DNA from: Rudanella sp031411995
Lineage (GTDB): Bacteria; Bacteroidota; Bacteroidia; Cytophagales; Spirosomataceae
Assembly (NCBI GenBank): GCA_031411995.1
Contig: JANOCD010000116.1
Span: 42,896 to 106,895 of the forward strand
Reading direction: 5' to 3'
Length of the DNA stretch: 64,000 nt
The position numbers and the translations under genes were made by a program. The notes under the pieces were generated by a model. That model made no database searches. It saw only the letters and a list, made by a program, of their open reading frames with translations, and was not told the DNA's origin. Positions within the stretch are counted from its first letter, which is position 1. The number at the start of each line of letters is the position of its first letter. Positions 17,841 through 27,374 of this stretch are shown piece by piece.

Positions 17841-18131
17841 TTACGCACGTTTCTTTTGTTGCCAGAACCACCACCCTGCCGCAATAATTCCGGCCAGTCC
17901 CAACGCAGCCGCTATCCAAATTAGGGCTTGGTTGGCTCGGCGGGAGTTTCGGTGATGGTGAGGAGTTAATTGGGTTCTTGAATTGACCACCAGTAGATCC
18001 AGGTTGCCGTCGTGGTCGAAATCGGCGAAGTTGGCCCCCCAACTAATACTGCACCAGCCCAAGTTGCTGGTTTTGGTTGGTGAAGGGCTTGTCGGGGCCG
18101 TTGTTTACCATGAACCGATTAAACCGGATGT
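17841..18131 (-). pseudogene. Remnant of a CRTAC1/FG-GAP (ASPIC-type) gene with a frameshift
   Basis: Read on the minus strand from about 18131, one frame gives NRFMVNNGPDKPFTNQNQQL then GLVQY and a TAG at about 18042. One base over, the sequence continues as SWGANFADFDHDGNLDLLVV, the FG-GAP/VCBS calcium-binding repeat expected next in CRTAC1/ASPIC proteins. So one frameshift near 18048 separates two consecutive parts of the same domain. Upstream there is an in-frame stop and nothing more of the gene, so it is also truncated. The second part ends with a single membrane helix and a basic tail (WFWQQKKRA) that is not typical of the family and may come from another gene joined by deletion. Confidence 0.65.
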
Positions 18132-18305
18132 TTTAAAGTAGCATGAAACGGTATTTTATCTAAGTATTAATCTCTGTAGTTTTCTAAAATGTGTAAATAA
18201 AGCAGTTCCGTTTATCCTTATTTAGGGCCGTTCTGCTAAATAAATAGGCGGAAGTATGTATTGCATAGTATCTTGCAATAAAATCAATAGTTAACGTTCT
18301 TTTAG

Positions 18306-19430
18306 ATGAAAATTTACCAACTTGTTTTCTTTAGTCTGGTGTATAGTGTAGCTAAACCCCTATCTGCTCAACCCTTATTGACTGATAATAAACTTCGAAG
18401 CCATCTTGACTCGGTGGTTCATCGAAGCACAACTGCCTATGGACAACATCCCGATGCGGTGGGACTTTCAATTGGTGTTTACCGAAATGGGCAGATGCAC
18501 ACCTATAATTATGGCGAGGTGAAAAAAGGTAGAAGGCAATTGCCTACTTCCAACACGTTTTATAACCTCGGTTCGCTCGCCAAGACGTTTGCTGGGGTAA
18601 TGCTGGCGCAGGCCGTAGTCGATAAAAAAGTGCGCCTTGACGATGATATCCGAATGTATTTGCCGGGCAAATACCCCAATTTAGCCTATCAGGGTCAACC
18701 CATTCGGTTAGTGCATCTGGCTAATCACACATCGGGTTTGCCAAGGTCGGCGCGGCAGTTTCCGAAAGCAATTACGGATAGCCTGTCGAAACTGGAGTTG
18801 ACGGGGCAGGTGGCTTTCTACGATCAATACCGGCAGGATAGTTTGCTCCGGGATATGCACCAGTTTAAAATGGACACACTCCCCGGCACCCGATATCGAT
18901 ATAACAACAATGCCATGATGGTGCTGACGCTGATTTTGGAACGGATCTATAAACAACCTTATGAACAACTGGTAACTAACTATTTACGCGTAAGTCTTGG
19001 CATGAGCCAAACAACGCCAAATCTGTCAGCCGCCCAGATGAAACAAGCCGCTCAAGGCTATGAGGGGACGAAACCGCAGACTTTTGTGAACCTCCGGAGT
19101 TTTTACCTCGGCCCCAATATGAACTCAACCGTCAGCGATTTGCTCCAGTACATGAAAGCCAATCTGGACGAACGCGACCCGGCTCTCAAGCTGTCGCACC
19201 AAATCACCTGGGGCAAGCCCGACCCCTTTGCCGTGGGCCTGAACTGGATGATGAAAACTGACCCACAACTGGGGCAATCCATCTATCACGACGGACACAC
19301 GCGCTTAGGATTCAACACGCGCTTTGTGCTCTACCCGGCCCAAAAAACAGGTATTGTCATCCTCGTCAACGACACCATCAGCCAAGATCGCGTTTTCGAA
19401 TTGGAACAGGCTATAATGAGTGGGTTGTAG
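18306..19430 (+). CDS. Serine hydrolase, class C beta-lactamase-like (PF00144)
   Basis: 374 residues with a signal peptide ending near residue 22. The family motifs are all present: the nucleophile SxxK as S90-L-A-K93 (NLGSLAKTFAGV), the YxN motif at Y199-N-N201 (RYRYNNNAM), and a third-box equivalent HDGHTRLG near residue 334. Proteins of this fold include esterases, D-aminopeptidases and penicillin-binding-like enzymes as well as class C beta-lactamases; the length and HxG-type third motif suggest an esterase or peptidase rather than a true lactamase. It is monocistronic, with 170 bp of AT-rich sequence upstream that probably holds its promoter. Confidence 0.88.
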   Translation: MKIYQLVFFSLVYSVAKPLSAQPLLTDNKLRSHLDSVVHRSTTAYGQHPDAVGLSIGVYRNGQMHTYNYGEVKKGRRQLPTSNTFYNLGSLAKTFAGVMLAQAVVDKKVRLDDDIRMYLPGKYPNLAYQGQPIRLVHLANHTSGLPRSARQFPKAITDSLSKLELTGQVAFYDQYRQDSLLRDMHQFKMDTLPGTRYRYNNNAMMVLTLILERIYKQPYEQLVTNYLRVSLGMSQTTPNLSAAQMKQAAQGYEGTKPQTFVNLRSFYLGPNMNSTVSDLLQYMKANLDERDPALKLSHQITWGKPDPFAVGLNWMMKTDPQLGQSIYHDGHTRLGFNTRFVLYPAQKTGIVILVNDTISQDRVFELEQAIMSGL

Positions 19431-19512
19431 TTGGGTTTATAGTGAGAGGAAACGGTTGACTATGCGGTATTGGCTGTTTATTATTGTAGCCAACTAATAA
19501 GTTAGCAATCGT

Positions 19513-20397
19513 ATGAAAGTAGCCGGGTTCAGCTTTATCCGAAATGCGGTCAAATTCGACTACCCAATTGTTGAGGCTGTCACCTCCGTTTTGCCGCTTT
19601 GCGATGAATTTGTGGTTGTTGTTGGCGAGTCAGAAGATGAAACTTTGGCGTTAATTGAAGCCATTCCATCTGATAAAATCCGCATTGTTCACAGCGTTTG
19701 GGATGATAATCTCCGCAATGGATGCAGCGTATTGGCAGTGGAAACAGACAAAGGACTGGCGGCCATTTCGCCCGATGCCGACTGGGTATTTTATATTCAG
19801 GGCGATGAAGTACTCCACGAAAAATACATCCCGGTTGTTCGGAAAGCAATGGAAATCTACTTGGATGATAGGGGACAGGTAGAGGGATTATTATTTCACT
19901 ATCGACACTTTTACGGCTCTTACAACTATGTGGGGGATTCCCGAAAATGGTATAGGCGTGAGGTTCGGGTGATTCGTAATACGGGTGAACTGGTTTCGTA
20001 TAAAGATGCCCAGGGGTTTCGGAAAAAGAACGGAGCCAAGCCGAGGGTGAAACTGATTGATGCCTCAATTTATCATTACGGATGGGTGAAACCTGTTAAA
20101 ACCATGCGGAGCAAAATCGGGTACTTACACCGTTTTTGGAGTAGCAATGAGCAGGAGTTGGAAGCCGTTCAGAAAGAAGCCCAGGCATTTACTTACGAAA
20201 ATCACGCCGACTCATTGGCTTTGTTTCAGGACACGCACCCGGCTGTGATGAAAGACCGCATCGAGCGGAGCAATTGGCCTTTTTTATTCGATACCAATAT
20301 AAAAAGCAAATCGTTGAAAGTGAGATTATTGGACTCTATTGAACGACTAACGGGCTGGCGTATTGGCGAGTACCGTAACTACAAATTACTGCCCTGA
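19513..20397 (+). CDS. Family 2 glycosyltransferase
   Basis: 294 residues, no signal peptide. The N-terminal half is a GT-A fold: AGFSFIRNAVKFDYPIVEA, DEFVVVVGESEDET and VFYIQGDEVLHEK, where the acidic QGDE replaces the usual DxD metal site. Proteins of this kind act in LPS core or surface polysaccharide synthesis in the cytoplasm. It is followed by a strong hairpin terminator. There are no neighbouring polysaccharide genes, so the acceptor cannot be guessed. Confidence 0.8.
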   Translation: MKVAGFSFIRNAVKFDYPIVEAVTSVLPLCDEFVVVVGESEDETLALIEAIPSDKIRIVHSVWDDNLRNGCSVLAVETDKGLAAISPDADWVFYIQGDEVLHEKYIPVVRKAMEIYLDDRGQVEGLLFHYRHFYGSYNYVGDSRKWYRREVRVIRNTGELVSYKDAQGFRKKNGAKPRVKLIDASIYHYGWVKPVKTMRSKIGYLHRFWSSNEQELEAVQKEAQAFTYENHADSLALFQDTHPAVMKDRIERSNWPFLFDTNIKSKSLKVRLLDSIERLTGWRIGEYRNYKLLP

Positions 20398-20460
20398 TTG
20401 GCTTTGGGATTTTTCCATCTTATGCTCTTGGTGAAGGGTGCATTTACGAATATTTATAAC

Positions 20461-20493
20461 TAAACCGGGCTGTCAACTTGACAGCCCGGTTTA
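20461..20493. terminator. Bidirectional terminator
   Basis: A perfect 16-bp inverted repeat, 20461-20476 against 20478-20493, GC-rich in the middle (CCGGGCTGTC) and bordered by TTTA on both sides. It lies between the convergent glycosyltransferase (ends 20397) and SusD (ends 20514) genes and can end transcription from both directions. Confidence 0.8.
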
Positions 20494-20513
20494 GTTATAT
20501 TCTAAACGCTGAA

Positions 20514-21827
20514 TCAGTTCGCCGGGTCAGCCGGGGTTGCTGTGTTGTTGTTGCGCTCCGTGAGTGGATATGGGAAGAAATTCCGGTTCCGCTCCGAACC
20601 CGTGGCACCGGGGCCGGGCCGATTGAACCGGCGGCTGTCTTCGAGCCGGAAACCCTGAAACGCCAGTTCGATGGTACGGTTGCGGAGAATTTCGAGAAGA
20701 ATCGCATCGGCGGTGTTGGCTCCACTGTAAGCGGGCAGAGCCGCGCCGAGGCCAAAAGCATCAGCAGCGGCAGCCTTTGTCAGCACCTTGTTCAGTTGGA
20801 CCACTGCATTGGTCAAATCACCTTTGCGGGCGTAGGCTTCGGCCTGAATCAGGCCCATTTCGCCCGGCAAATAGACCGGAATAGCCGCGTTGTTGGCCGT
20901 ATAATAGGCGTTGGCCATCACCGGCGTAACGGCCGTGTTCGAGCTAACTTTGGTCAGAAAAGCCAGCCGCTTATCGGTAGCCACAGGAGCCAGGGCACCC
21001 GTCAGGCCGAGGTTGGCGTTGGTGGGCTGAAACACGTTCAGGTTGCCAAACGTGACCTCAAACAGCGGGTTGCGGGTGTTGTCGTCAAAATTGAACACCG
21101 ACCGTTTGGTCAGGTCAACTTTGGCGGCAGCCGCAATCGCTTTGTCATAATCGCCTGCAAATAGGCTGTAGCGGGCAATCAGGGCCTGAATTGTGTTGGG
21201 AATATCGATGCCCGGCACAACTTTGCTCGTGAAGTTGGCCGAAACCGGGGCCGAGGCCACCTGCGTGGCGGCTGCTTCGAGGGCGGCAACGGCTTCTTTC
21301 AACACCTGCACCCGTGCCACAAATGGCGCATTTGTGGCCGTTGTGGTGGGCGACTGCTCGAAATACTGGGCGATGGTACCTAAGGCCAACGCCCGGAAAA
21401 TGGAGGCATACCCCACAAGGCCGCTTTTGGTGCCAGCCTCACTTACTACGCCCGTGTTGGCCAAAATCAGCTCGGCATTCGACCGGACGAGGTGGCTTTG
21501 TTGCCAGATATTCCGAACAATGCTATTGCCATTGTTCACATTGCTGGCTCCAAGGGCCATGTTCGCTTCGTCGATGTTACCCACGTTCAATACTGCCAAC
21601 TCTTTGGTTGTCAGGCCAGATCCGGCTGTTCCGGCATACAAAACACTCAGGGCACCACCCGTGGTAAAGCGGTATTGCAGGCCATTGGCAAGCGTGATCA
21701 GACCATCGGGCGAACTAACCGCCTGCGATTGGCTGATGGTACTCGGGTTCAGAAACTCCTTTTGTTCGCAACCGTTTTGCCCAACGAGCACGGTCAGCAG
21801 TGCGGGGATAATGATGTATTTTTTCAT
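20514..21827 (-). CDS. RagB/SusD family lipoprotein (second pair)
   Basis: 437 residues. The signal peptide ends in a lipobox (QNGC, then EQKEF). Sequence features of the family include LNPSTISQSQAVSSPDGL at the N-terminus, helices with LIARYSLFAGDYDKAIAAAA, and the C-terminal LRNRTIELAFQGFRLEDSRR. It is Ala-rich and somewhat shorter than the SusD at 8416-9915. It should cap the SusC pore encoded 2 bp upstream; the two genes are effectively coupled. No hydrolases or regulators are attached to this pair, so the substrate is unknown. Confidence 0.93.
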   Translation of the reverse strand: MKKYIIIPALLTVLVGQNGCEQKEFLNPSTISQSQAVSSPDGLITLANGLQYRFTTGGALSVLYAGTAGSGLTTKELAVLNVGNIDEANMALGASNVNNGNSIVRNIWQQSHLVRSNAELILANTGVVSEAGTKSGLVGYASIFRALALGTIAQYFEQSPTTTATNAPFVARVQVLKEAVAALEAAATQVASAPVSANFTSKVVPGIDIPNTIQALIARYSLFAGDYDKAIAAAAKVDLTKRSVFNFDDNTRNPLFEVTFGNLNVFQPTNANLGLTGALAPVATDKRLAFLTKVSSNTAVTPVMANAYYTANNAAIPVYLPGEMGLIQAEAYARKGDLTNAVVQLNKVLTKAAAADAFGLGAALPAYSGANTADAILLEILRNRTIELAFQGFRLEDSRRFNRPGPGATGSERNRNFFPYPLTERNNNTATPADPAN

Positions 21828-21829
21828 AA

Positions 21830-24800
21830 TTAAAATGTCGCTGACAGTTTGAGTTGGTAGGTGCGGGGAATGGGGACGTTGCCGAAGTCGATGCCGCGCA
21901 CAAGGTCGTTGTTGCCACCGGCGTTGGTTTCGGGGTCGAACCCGGTGTACTTATCCCATGAATACAGGTTACGGCCAACCAAAGCCACGTTCAACCGGCT
22001 GATGGCCCGCGTGAACGAAGGCAAGGTATAGCTCAGAGCCACCTCGCGGAGTTTGGTATAGGAACCTGGATCGACGCGAAATTCCTGCGTGTTGTAAATT
22101 CCAAAAATGTAGCCGCGTGGTATTTGGCCCCGCAACTCCTGTTCGGCATAATCGCCCAAACCAACGCCCTGCCGGGTGCGCTTGTCCGCGTTGAACACAT
22201 CAACCCCCTGCACGGCATCGAGCAGTATGTGCAGACTTAACTTCTTGTAAGCCAAATTGGTGCTGAACGATCCGGTCCATTTGGGATTCGGGTTGCCAAT
22301 GATGGCTCTGGCTTCTGGCTTGGTTACGTCCACTGCTTCGCCGTTGCGGGCGGGTTCAAATGTGGTAGAACCGTTTGGTTGAGCAATTGCCCGTTCGGTC
22401 ATGGGGAAGCCAGATGGTGACAAAATTAGTTCGCCTGTTTTGGTGCGGGCATAAGGCGAGCCGTAGAACACACCCACCGGCTGACCAACAAGCAGGGCAA
22501 CGGGTGTTCCCGAAGCCGAGGACGCATCGGGGCTGATAATGGGCAAACCGCCCAGATCAATCACCTTGTTGCGGTTGCGGTTGAAAATGGCCGTGAAATC
22601 GAGGGTGAAATTACTGGTCTTGACTGGAGTCGCGTCCAGTATAATCTCCAATCCTTTGTTCTCCATCGACCCCACGTTGTTCACGATGCTGGTGCCGCCC
22701 GTTGTGGGGGCCAGCGTCCTGTTTACCACGAGGTTGCTGATTTTCTGCTTGTAAATTGAAAATCCCAACCCCAATCGCCCGTTCATAAACGTCAGATCGG
22801 CACCGGCCTCGATTTCAGCCATGCGCTCCGGCTGCACGTCGGGGTTGGCCAACTGCGTGCCGGGCGTTACCGTGTTTCGGCCAAGGAAACCCACCGGGCT
22901 AAACTGGTAGAACCGGGCATACGACCCAATACCGGACAGGTTTCCCGCTTCGCCGTAGCTGGCCCGGAGTTTCAGGCCGTTAAACGCATTGTTGAAGGAT
23001 GCATTCTTCCAGAAATCCAGATCCGACACCACCAGCGACCCGCTTACTTTGGGGTAATACTGGTTGGTTTGCGTGGGCGAGAACTTGCTCGACTGGTCGC
23101 GCCGGATGGCCCCCGTCACGAAAGCTAAGTTCTTGTAGCCGAGCGTTGCCTGACCAAATAGCCCGCTCAGGCTGTAGCGGTCAAGGGTATAACCTACTCC
23201 ATAGGTGGCATTGCTGGCACCGCTTACTGTTTCAATAAATGGAGCCAGATTTTGTCCGCTCACCTGCGAATAGTCCGACTGGAAATACTGATAGCTATAC
23301 CCGGCCACGAGGTTTACTTTGAAACTCTCGCCCAACTGCCGCTCATACTGCGCGTTCAGGTCGTTGTTGAACTGCATCACCTGGTTGGTTGCATTGGCCG
23401 CAAAGCCCTGTGGATAGCGGGCGGCCGGCAAACCGGCAATGGCCTGATAGGGGTAAGGCCGGATGTAGTTTTTGCCGAACTGACTGTAGGCATCAACCCC
23501 GGCAATGTAATCGACAGTAAGACCCTTCAGTGGGGTCAAGTTGAATTGTACGCTGCTGATGGTGCGGCTCACCTGCTGCGAAAACTTCATGTCTTCGATG
23601 GTCGAGAGCGGGTTCACGCGGGTTGGCTCCACGGCGAGTAAATTCCCGGCAGCATCGCGCTGGGTGATGTCGTAGATGTTGTTGGTGATGTTCACCGAGT
23701 TGATCGGGCTGTAGAACACGTTGCCGTTGGCTTTCTCGTTGGAAAGGCTGTTGGCGTAGCTTAGGCCCACCGAAACTTTGGCCCAGTTGGTCAGACGCTG
23801 ATCTACACGTGCCCGGAGATTGTAGCGCGTAAAGTCGGTGTCTTTGACGATACCACCATTTTTGAGGTAGCCAAACGACACATAGTATTGCGTTTTATCG
23901 GTACCCCCTGAAACCGACAGGTTGTTGTCGGTGCCGGAAGCCTGCCGGAAAATCTGGTCGAAATAATTATACCGGGTCACATCCACGAGGTTGGTGGCCA
24001 ACTGCGTAGTGGCTCCGTCGCGGAACACCCCCGTGGTGGTGGTGCCGGGGTTGGCCGCAATCTGAGCCGCCGAAACACCCCCGATCGTGTAGAGCCGCAG
24101 AGCCGCAAAACCAAACTGCTTGCCATAGGTATTGACCGGTACCGACTTGCGCAACTCGTTGATATTGAACGATGTCGAGAAGTTGACGGTGGCTTTGCCG
24201 CTGCCTCCGCGCTTGGTTGTAATGATCACAACCCCATTGGCCGCCCGCGATCCGTACTGAGCAGCCGCAGCCGCCCCATTGATCACGTTGAGCGAGGCAA
24301 TGTCGTCGGGGTTAATGTCGGACAGGCGGTTTTGGCCTACGTTGGCATTGCCCACATCGTTGGCCAAAGCCAGTTGCGACACGTTGGTGCTGGCGTTGCT
24401 CACAATCACCCCGTCGATAATGTAGAGAGGGTCGGAGGAGCCAACGAGCGATTTGATACCCCGCAGGCGGATGCTGATTCCGCCAGCCGGATCGCCGGAG
24501 TTTTGGGTGATTTGCGCCCCCGGCACTTTGCCTTGCAACGAATTGATGAGGTTACCGGAACCGCTTTGCTGCAAATCCTGCGCCTTGATAGTGGTGATGG
24601 CGTTGCCCAATTCCCGCTTGGGAGCCGAAAGCGTTGATCCCGTCACCACTACTTCGTCGAGGTTAGTGGCGGCTTCTTTCAGTTTCAGGTCCGTTGTGAT
24701 GGTTTCGGCAGTGCCAAGCGTGATGGCCTGACGCAGCGTTTCGTAGCCAATGGCCGAGACGGCCAACGTTGCCGGGCCGGGTTTCAGAGCCGCCCCAATA

Positions 24801-25018
24801 GTGTAGTTACCCTCGGCATCAGTTGCCGAGCCGGTGGTGGTGCCAACCAGCAAGACGGTTGCACCGGGCAGACCCAGCCCGTTTTCGTCGGTCACGCGCC
24901 CTTTGAGGGTGTAGCGGGTTGTTTGGGCTTGAGCAAGCGTACTACTCAGGATGAGTAGCATAGTGATCCAGCCATACAACAGTCTGGGATGGCGGATGGA
25001 GTGGTAGTGGTTTGACAT
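21830..25018 (-). CDS. SusC/RagA family TonB-dependent receptor (second pair)
   Basis: 1062 residues: signal peptide, carboxypeptidase-like domain (YTLKGRVTDENGLGLPGATV), plug (LDEVVVTGSTLSAPKRELGN; SLNVINGAAAAAQYGSRAAN) and beta-barrel ending with TYQLKLSATF. It imports a solute captured by its SusD partner, whose gene starts 2 bp downstream. The 126 bp upstream, shared with the divergent amidase gene, carry a possible promoter. The barrel differs clearly from the SusC at 9927-13121, so the two pairs are not recent duplicates. Confidence 0.95.
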   Translation of the reverse strand: MSNHYHSIRHPRLLYGWITMLLILSSTLAQAQTTRYTLKGRVTDENGLGLPGATVLLVGTTTGSATDAEGNYTIGAALKPGPATLAVSAIGYETLRQAITLGTAETITTDLKLKEAATNLDEVVVTGSTLSAPKRELGNAITTIKAQDLQQSGSGNLINSLQGKVPGAQITQNSGDPAGGISIRLRGIKSLVGSSDPLYIIDGVIVSNASTNVSQLALANDVGNANVGQNRLSDINPDDIASLNVINGAAAAAQYGSRAANGVVIITTKRGGSGKATVNFSTSFNINELRKSVPVNTYGKQFGFAALRLYTIGGVSAAQIAANPGTTTTGVFRDGATTQLATNLVDVTRYNYFDQIFRQASGTDNNLSVSGGTDKTQYYVSFGYLKNGGIVKDTDFTRYNLRARVDQRLTNWAKVSVGLSYANSLSNEKANGNVFYSPINSVNITNNIYDITQRDAAGNLLAVEPTRVNPLSTIEDMKFSQQVSRTISSVQFNLTPLKGLTVDYIAGVDAYSQFGKNYIRPYPYQAIAGLPAARYPQGFAANATNQVMQFNNDLNAQYERQLGESFKVNLVAGYSYQYFQSDYSQVSGQNLAPFIETVSGASNATYGVGYTLDRYSLSGLFGQATLGYKNLAFVTGAIRRDQSSKFSPTQTNQYYPKVSGSLVVSDLDFWKNASFNNAFNGLKLRASYGEAGNLSGIGSYARFYQFSPVGFLGRNTVTPGTQLANPDVQPERMAEIEAGADLTFMNGRLGLGFSIYKQKISNLVVNRTLAPTTGGTSIVNNVGSMENKGLEIILDATPVKTSNFTLDFTAIFNRNRNKVIDLGGLPIISPDASSASGTPVALLVGQPVGVFYGSPYARTKTGELILSPSGFPMTERAIAQPNGSTTFEPARNGEAVDVTKPEARAIIGNPNPKWTGSFSTNLAYKKLSLHILLDAVQGVDVFNADKRTRQGVGLGDYAEQELRGQIPRGYIFGIYNTQEFRVDPGSYTKLREVALSYTLPSFTRAISRLNVALVGRNLYSWDKYTGFDPETNAGGNNDLVRGIDFGNVPIPRTYQLKLSATF

Positions 25019-25050
25019 AGGTAAGTAGTACGAAGTGATTTATACAACCT

Positions 25051-25080
25051 TAAAGATAGGGGAATTGGAAGAGCAGTAAA
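25051..25080 (-). promoter_or_regulatory. Possible Bacteroidota-type promoter for the second SusCD pair
   Basis: On the minus strand TTTA (25080-25077) and TATCTTTA (25058-25051) are 18 bp apart, resembling the TTTG / TANNTTTG promoter of the phylum with one mismatch in each box. It lies about 32 bp upstream of the SusC ATG. Weak evidence from a consensus match only. Confidence 0.3.
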
Positions 25081-25144
25081 GGGTCTGATGGAAAATAAGC
25101 CCTATTTGTACGAAAATTGACTGTATTTTGATAACTTGTTGGCC

Positions 25145-26731
25145 ATGATAAAAAATCTACCACTCGTTCTAATCGCTTTGCTTTGGGTTGTCATGTCGGC
25201 TTACGGTCAGCCGTTTACTCCCAAAAAATTACACGAAGCCACCATCTCCAGTTTGCACATGGCCATGCAAAACGGCAAACTCACCACCGTTGACCTGGTG
25301 CAGCTTTACCTCGACCGAATCGAAGCCTACGACAAGCAGGGGCCATTTATCAATTCCCTCATCATGGTGAATCCCAAAGCGTTGGCCGAAGCCCGTCGGC
25401 TTGATTCGCTTTATAAAGTGACGGGCCAGTTTGTGGGGCCATTGCACGGGATTCCGGTGATCGTGAAAGACAATTACGACACCTTCGATATGCCAACAAC
25501 CAACGGAACGCTGGCTATGAAAAAGTCGATTCCGCCCGACGATGCCTTCGTGATTCAGAAAATCAGGCAAGCCGGAGCCATCATCATCGCCAAATCGAAC
25601 TTAGCGGAGTTTGCCCAATCCGGTAATTTTTCGGTTAGTTCGATCCTACCCGGCTACTCGCGAAACCCCTATGACACCCGGCGCACCACGGCGGGGTCGA
25701 GTGGGGGAACAGCCGCTGCCGTTGCCGCCGATTTTGGCACCATTGGCTTGGGAACCGACACGGGGAGTTCCATTCGGGGACCAGCGGCTCATCAGAGTCT
25801 GGTTGGGTTTCGGTGTACGCTTGGGCTAATCAGCCGCGACGGAATTGCCCCGCTTGCCCTCACCAACGACACAGGCGGCCCCATTTGCCGAACGGTGGAA
25901 GATGCGGTGCGGGTTTTGGATGTGATTGTGGGCTACGACAAAGCCGATTCGGTAACCCGGCGAAGCACTGGTAAAATCCCGGCGAGTTATCGGGCGTTTT
26001 TAGACAAAAATGGCCTCCAAGGAGCCAGAATTGGGGTTTTTCGGCAACTTTGCGCCCCCGCCAAAGCCGATTCGCAGGTGGTGGCCTTGTTTAACAAAGC
26101 CCTGGATGAGTTGCGGCTTGCGGGGGCTACGATTATTGACTCGGTGCGAGTGATGGAATTGGATACGATCAACAAATCGTTCGATACGATCCCGCAACTA
26201 CGGCGCGATTTCAATGTGTATTTGGCCAACTTAGGCCCCAATGCCCCGCATAAAACGCTGGGATCCATCATCAAGTCGAAGCAATACCACCCCTTTCTTG
26301 AAAAATTCCTGCTCGATGCCAACGCCGATACGCTGGCTCCCGAATTGCACAAAGGCTGGCAAAAAAACCTCGTCCTTCGCGAGCGACTGCGCCAATTGCT
26401 GCTCCGGGCAATGGACTCGTCGCGGGTGGATGTGCTGGTCTATCCGTCGTTCAGTTACCCGCCCCGGTTCATCGGTGATCTGAATACCCCGTCGGGCACC
26501 AACAACAACGCCTTGTCGCCACCCACGGGTTTTCCGGCGTTCACGGTGCCAATGGGCTTCACCTACAATAACTTACCGGCTGGTTTGCAGTTTTTTGGTC
26601 GCCCCTTCAGCGAGCCAACACTCATTAAGTTGTGCTACGCCTATGAACAGGCCACCCACCACCGACTTCCCCCGCAATCGACTCCACCTTTGCGGAAAAA
26701 GAAACGAAAATTTGGTAGTACTCAGCTATAA
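25145..26731 (+). CDS. Amidase signature family protein, secreted
   Basis: 528 residues from the ATG at 25145, with a signal peptide (to about residue 22, ending SAYGQ). The amidase signature Ser-cisSer-Lys triad is visible: the lysine in VIVKDNYDT, and the serines in TTAGSSGGTAAAVAADFGTI with GTDTGSSIRGPAA. This fold hydrolyses amide bonds; secreted family members are often annotated only as amidase. The gene is divergent from SusC and followed by a cupin gene after 71 bp, with which it may be co-transcribed. No substrate can be read from the sequence. Confidence 0.92.
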   Translation: MIKNLPLVLIALLWVVMSAYGQPFTPKKLHEATISSLHMAMQNGKLTTVDLVQLYLDRIEAYDKQGPFINSLIMVNPKALAEARRLDSLYKVTGQFVGPLHGIPVIVKDNYDTFDMPTTNGTLAMKKSIPPDDAFVIQKIRQAGAIIIAKSNLAEFAQSGNFSVSSILPGYSRNPYDTRRTTAGSSGGTAAAVAADFGTIGLGTDTGSSIRGPAAHQSLVGFRCTLGLISRDGIAPLALTNDTGGPICRTVEDAVRVLDVIVGYDKADSVTRRSTGKIPASYRAFLDKNGLQGARIGVFRQLCAPAKADSQVVALFNKALDELRLAGATIIDSVRVMELDTINKSFDTIPQLRRDFNVYLANLGPNAPHKTLGSIIKSKQYHPFLEKFLLDANADTLAPELHKGWQKNLVLRERLRQLLLRAMDSSRVDVLVYPSFSYPPRFIGDLNTPSGTNNNALSPPTGFPAFTVPMGFTYNNLPAGLQFFGRPFSEPTLIKLCYAYEQATHHRLPPQSTPPLRKKKRKFGSTQL

Positions 26732-26802
26732 TTGGCTGATTTTTACCACTAAATCTATAGCCCGACGGCTGACCTTTGCATAAACCTTTACAAAAAACGA
26801 TT

Positions 26803-27366
26803 ATGCAACGCCGACAATTCTTGACTAAATCCACTGTAGCCGCTACCGTAGTGGCTACCTCTCTGACAACCCAGGCCAAGTCCATTAGAGAAATAAAAGC
26901 CGTTGATCCCTTCACGGTCAAAGCGGGGGATGCCCGGTTTGGGGTTCACACGCCGTTTCGGGGTATCAATGGTAACGATGTTAAAATTTCGGGAAAAGAC
27001 ACCGGCGGTCAATTGGCTGTTTTTGAATATGTTGGCAACGAAAAAACGGGCCCATCGCTGCATATTCACCACGATCAGGACGAAATTTTTTCTATCATTG
27101 AGGGGGAATATCTCTTCCGGGTGGGCGACAAGGAATTCACAGCTAAAGCAGGCGACACCGTTTTTGCCCCCCGTGGCATTCCGCATACCTGGATTCAGGT
27201 GTCGGAGCATGGCAAGCAAGTATATATGGTGCAACCGGCTGGCAAAATGGAAGAATTCTTCCTGAAAATGAATGAGTTAAAAGGCCCGCCAACGGAGGAG
27301 TTCATGCGGGGTATGCACAAAGAACACGGCATGACCGTGGTGGGGCCACCAATGGCTCTGAAATAA
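26803..27366 (+). CDS. Cupin-domain protein with Tat-like signal
   Basis: 187 residues from the ATG at 26803. The N-terminus, QRRQFLTKSTVAATVVATSL, resembles a Tat signal. The centre is a cupin barrel: GPSLHIHHDQDEIFSIIEGE supplies two of the metal-binding histidines and the glutamate, and GDTVFAPRGIPHTW the last histidine. It may be a periplasmic metal-dependent dioxygenase-like or sugar-binding cupin. The AraC regulator gene begins 8 bp downstream, so the two are probably one transcript. Confidence 0.85.
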   Translation: MQRRQFLTKSTVAATVVATSLTTQAKSIREIKAVDPFTVKAGDARFGVHTPFRGINGNDVKISGKDTGGQLAVFEYVGNEKTGPSLHIHHDQDEIFSIIEGEYLFRVGDKEFTAKAGDTVFAPRGIPHTWIQVSEHGKQVYMVQPAGKMEEFFLKMNELKGPPTEEFMRGMHKEHGMTVVGPPMALK

Positions 27367-27374
27367 ACGAACCA

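Noticed and set aside
17832..18042. N-terminal extension of the PepSY protein to 18042
   Set aside because: The extra 70 residues are the out-of-frame CRTAC1 remnant, rich in Pro/Arg/Ser, and unlike PepSY proteins.
18306..19430. Antibiotic-resistance class C beta-lactamase
   Set aside because: The motifs are those of the wider serine hydrolase family; the third box is HxG-like, not KTG, and the context gives no resistance link.
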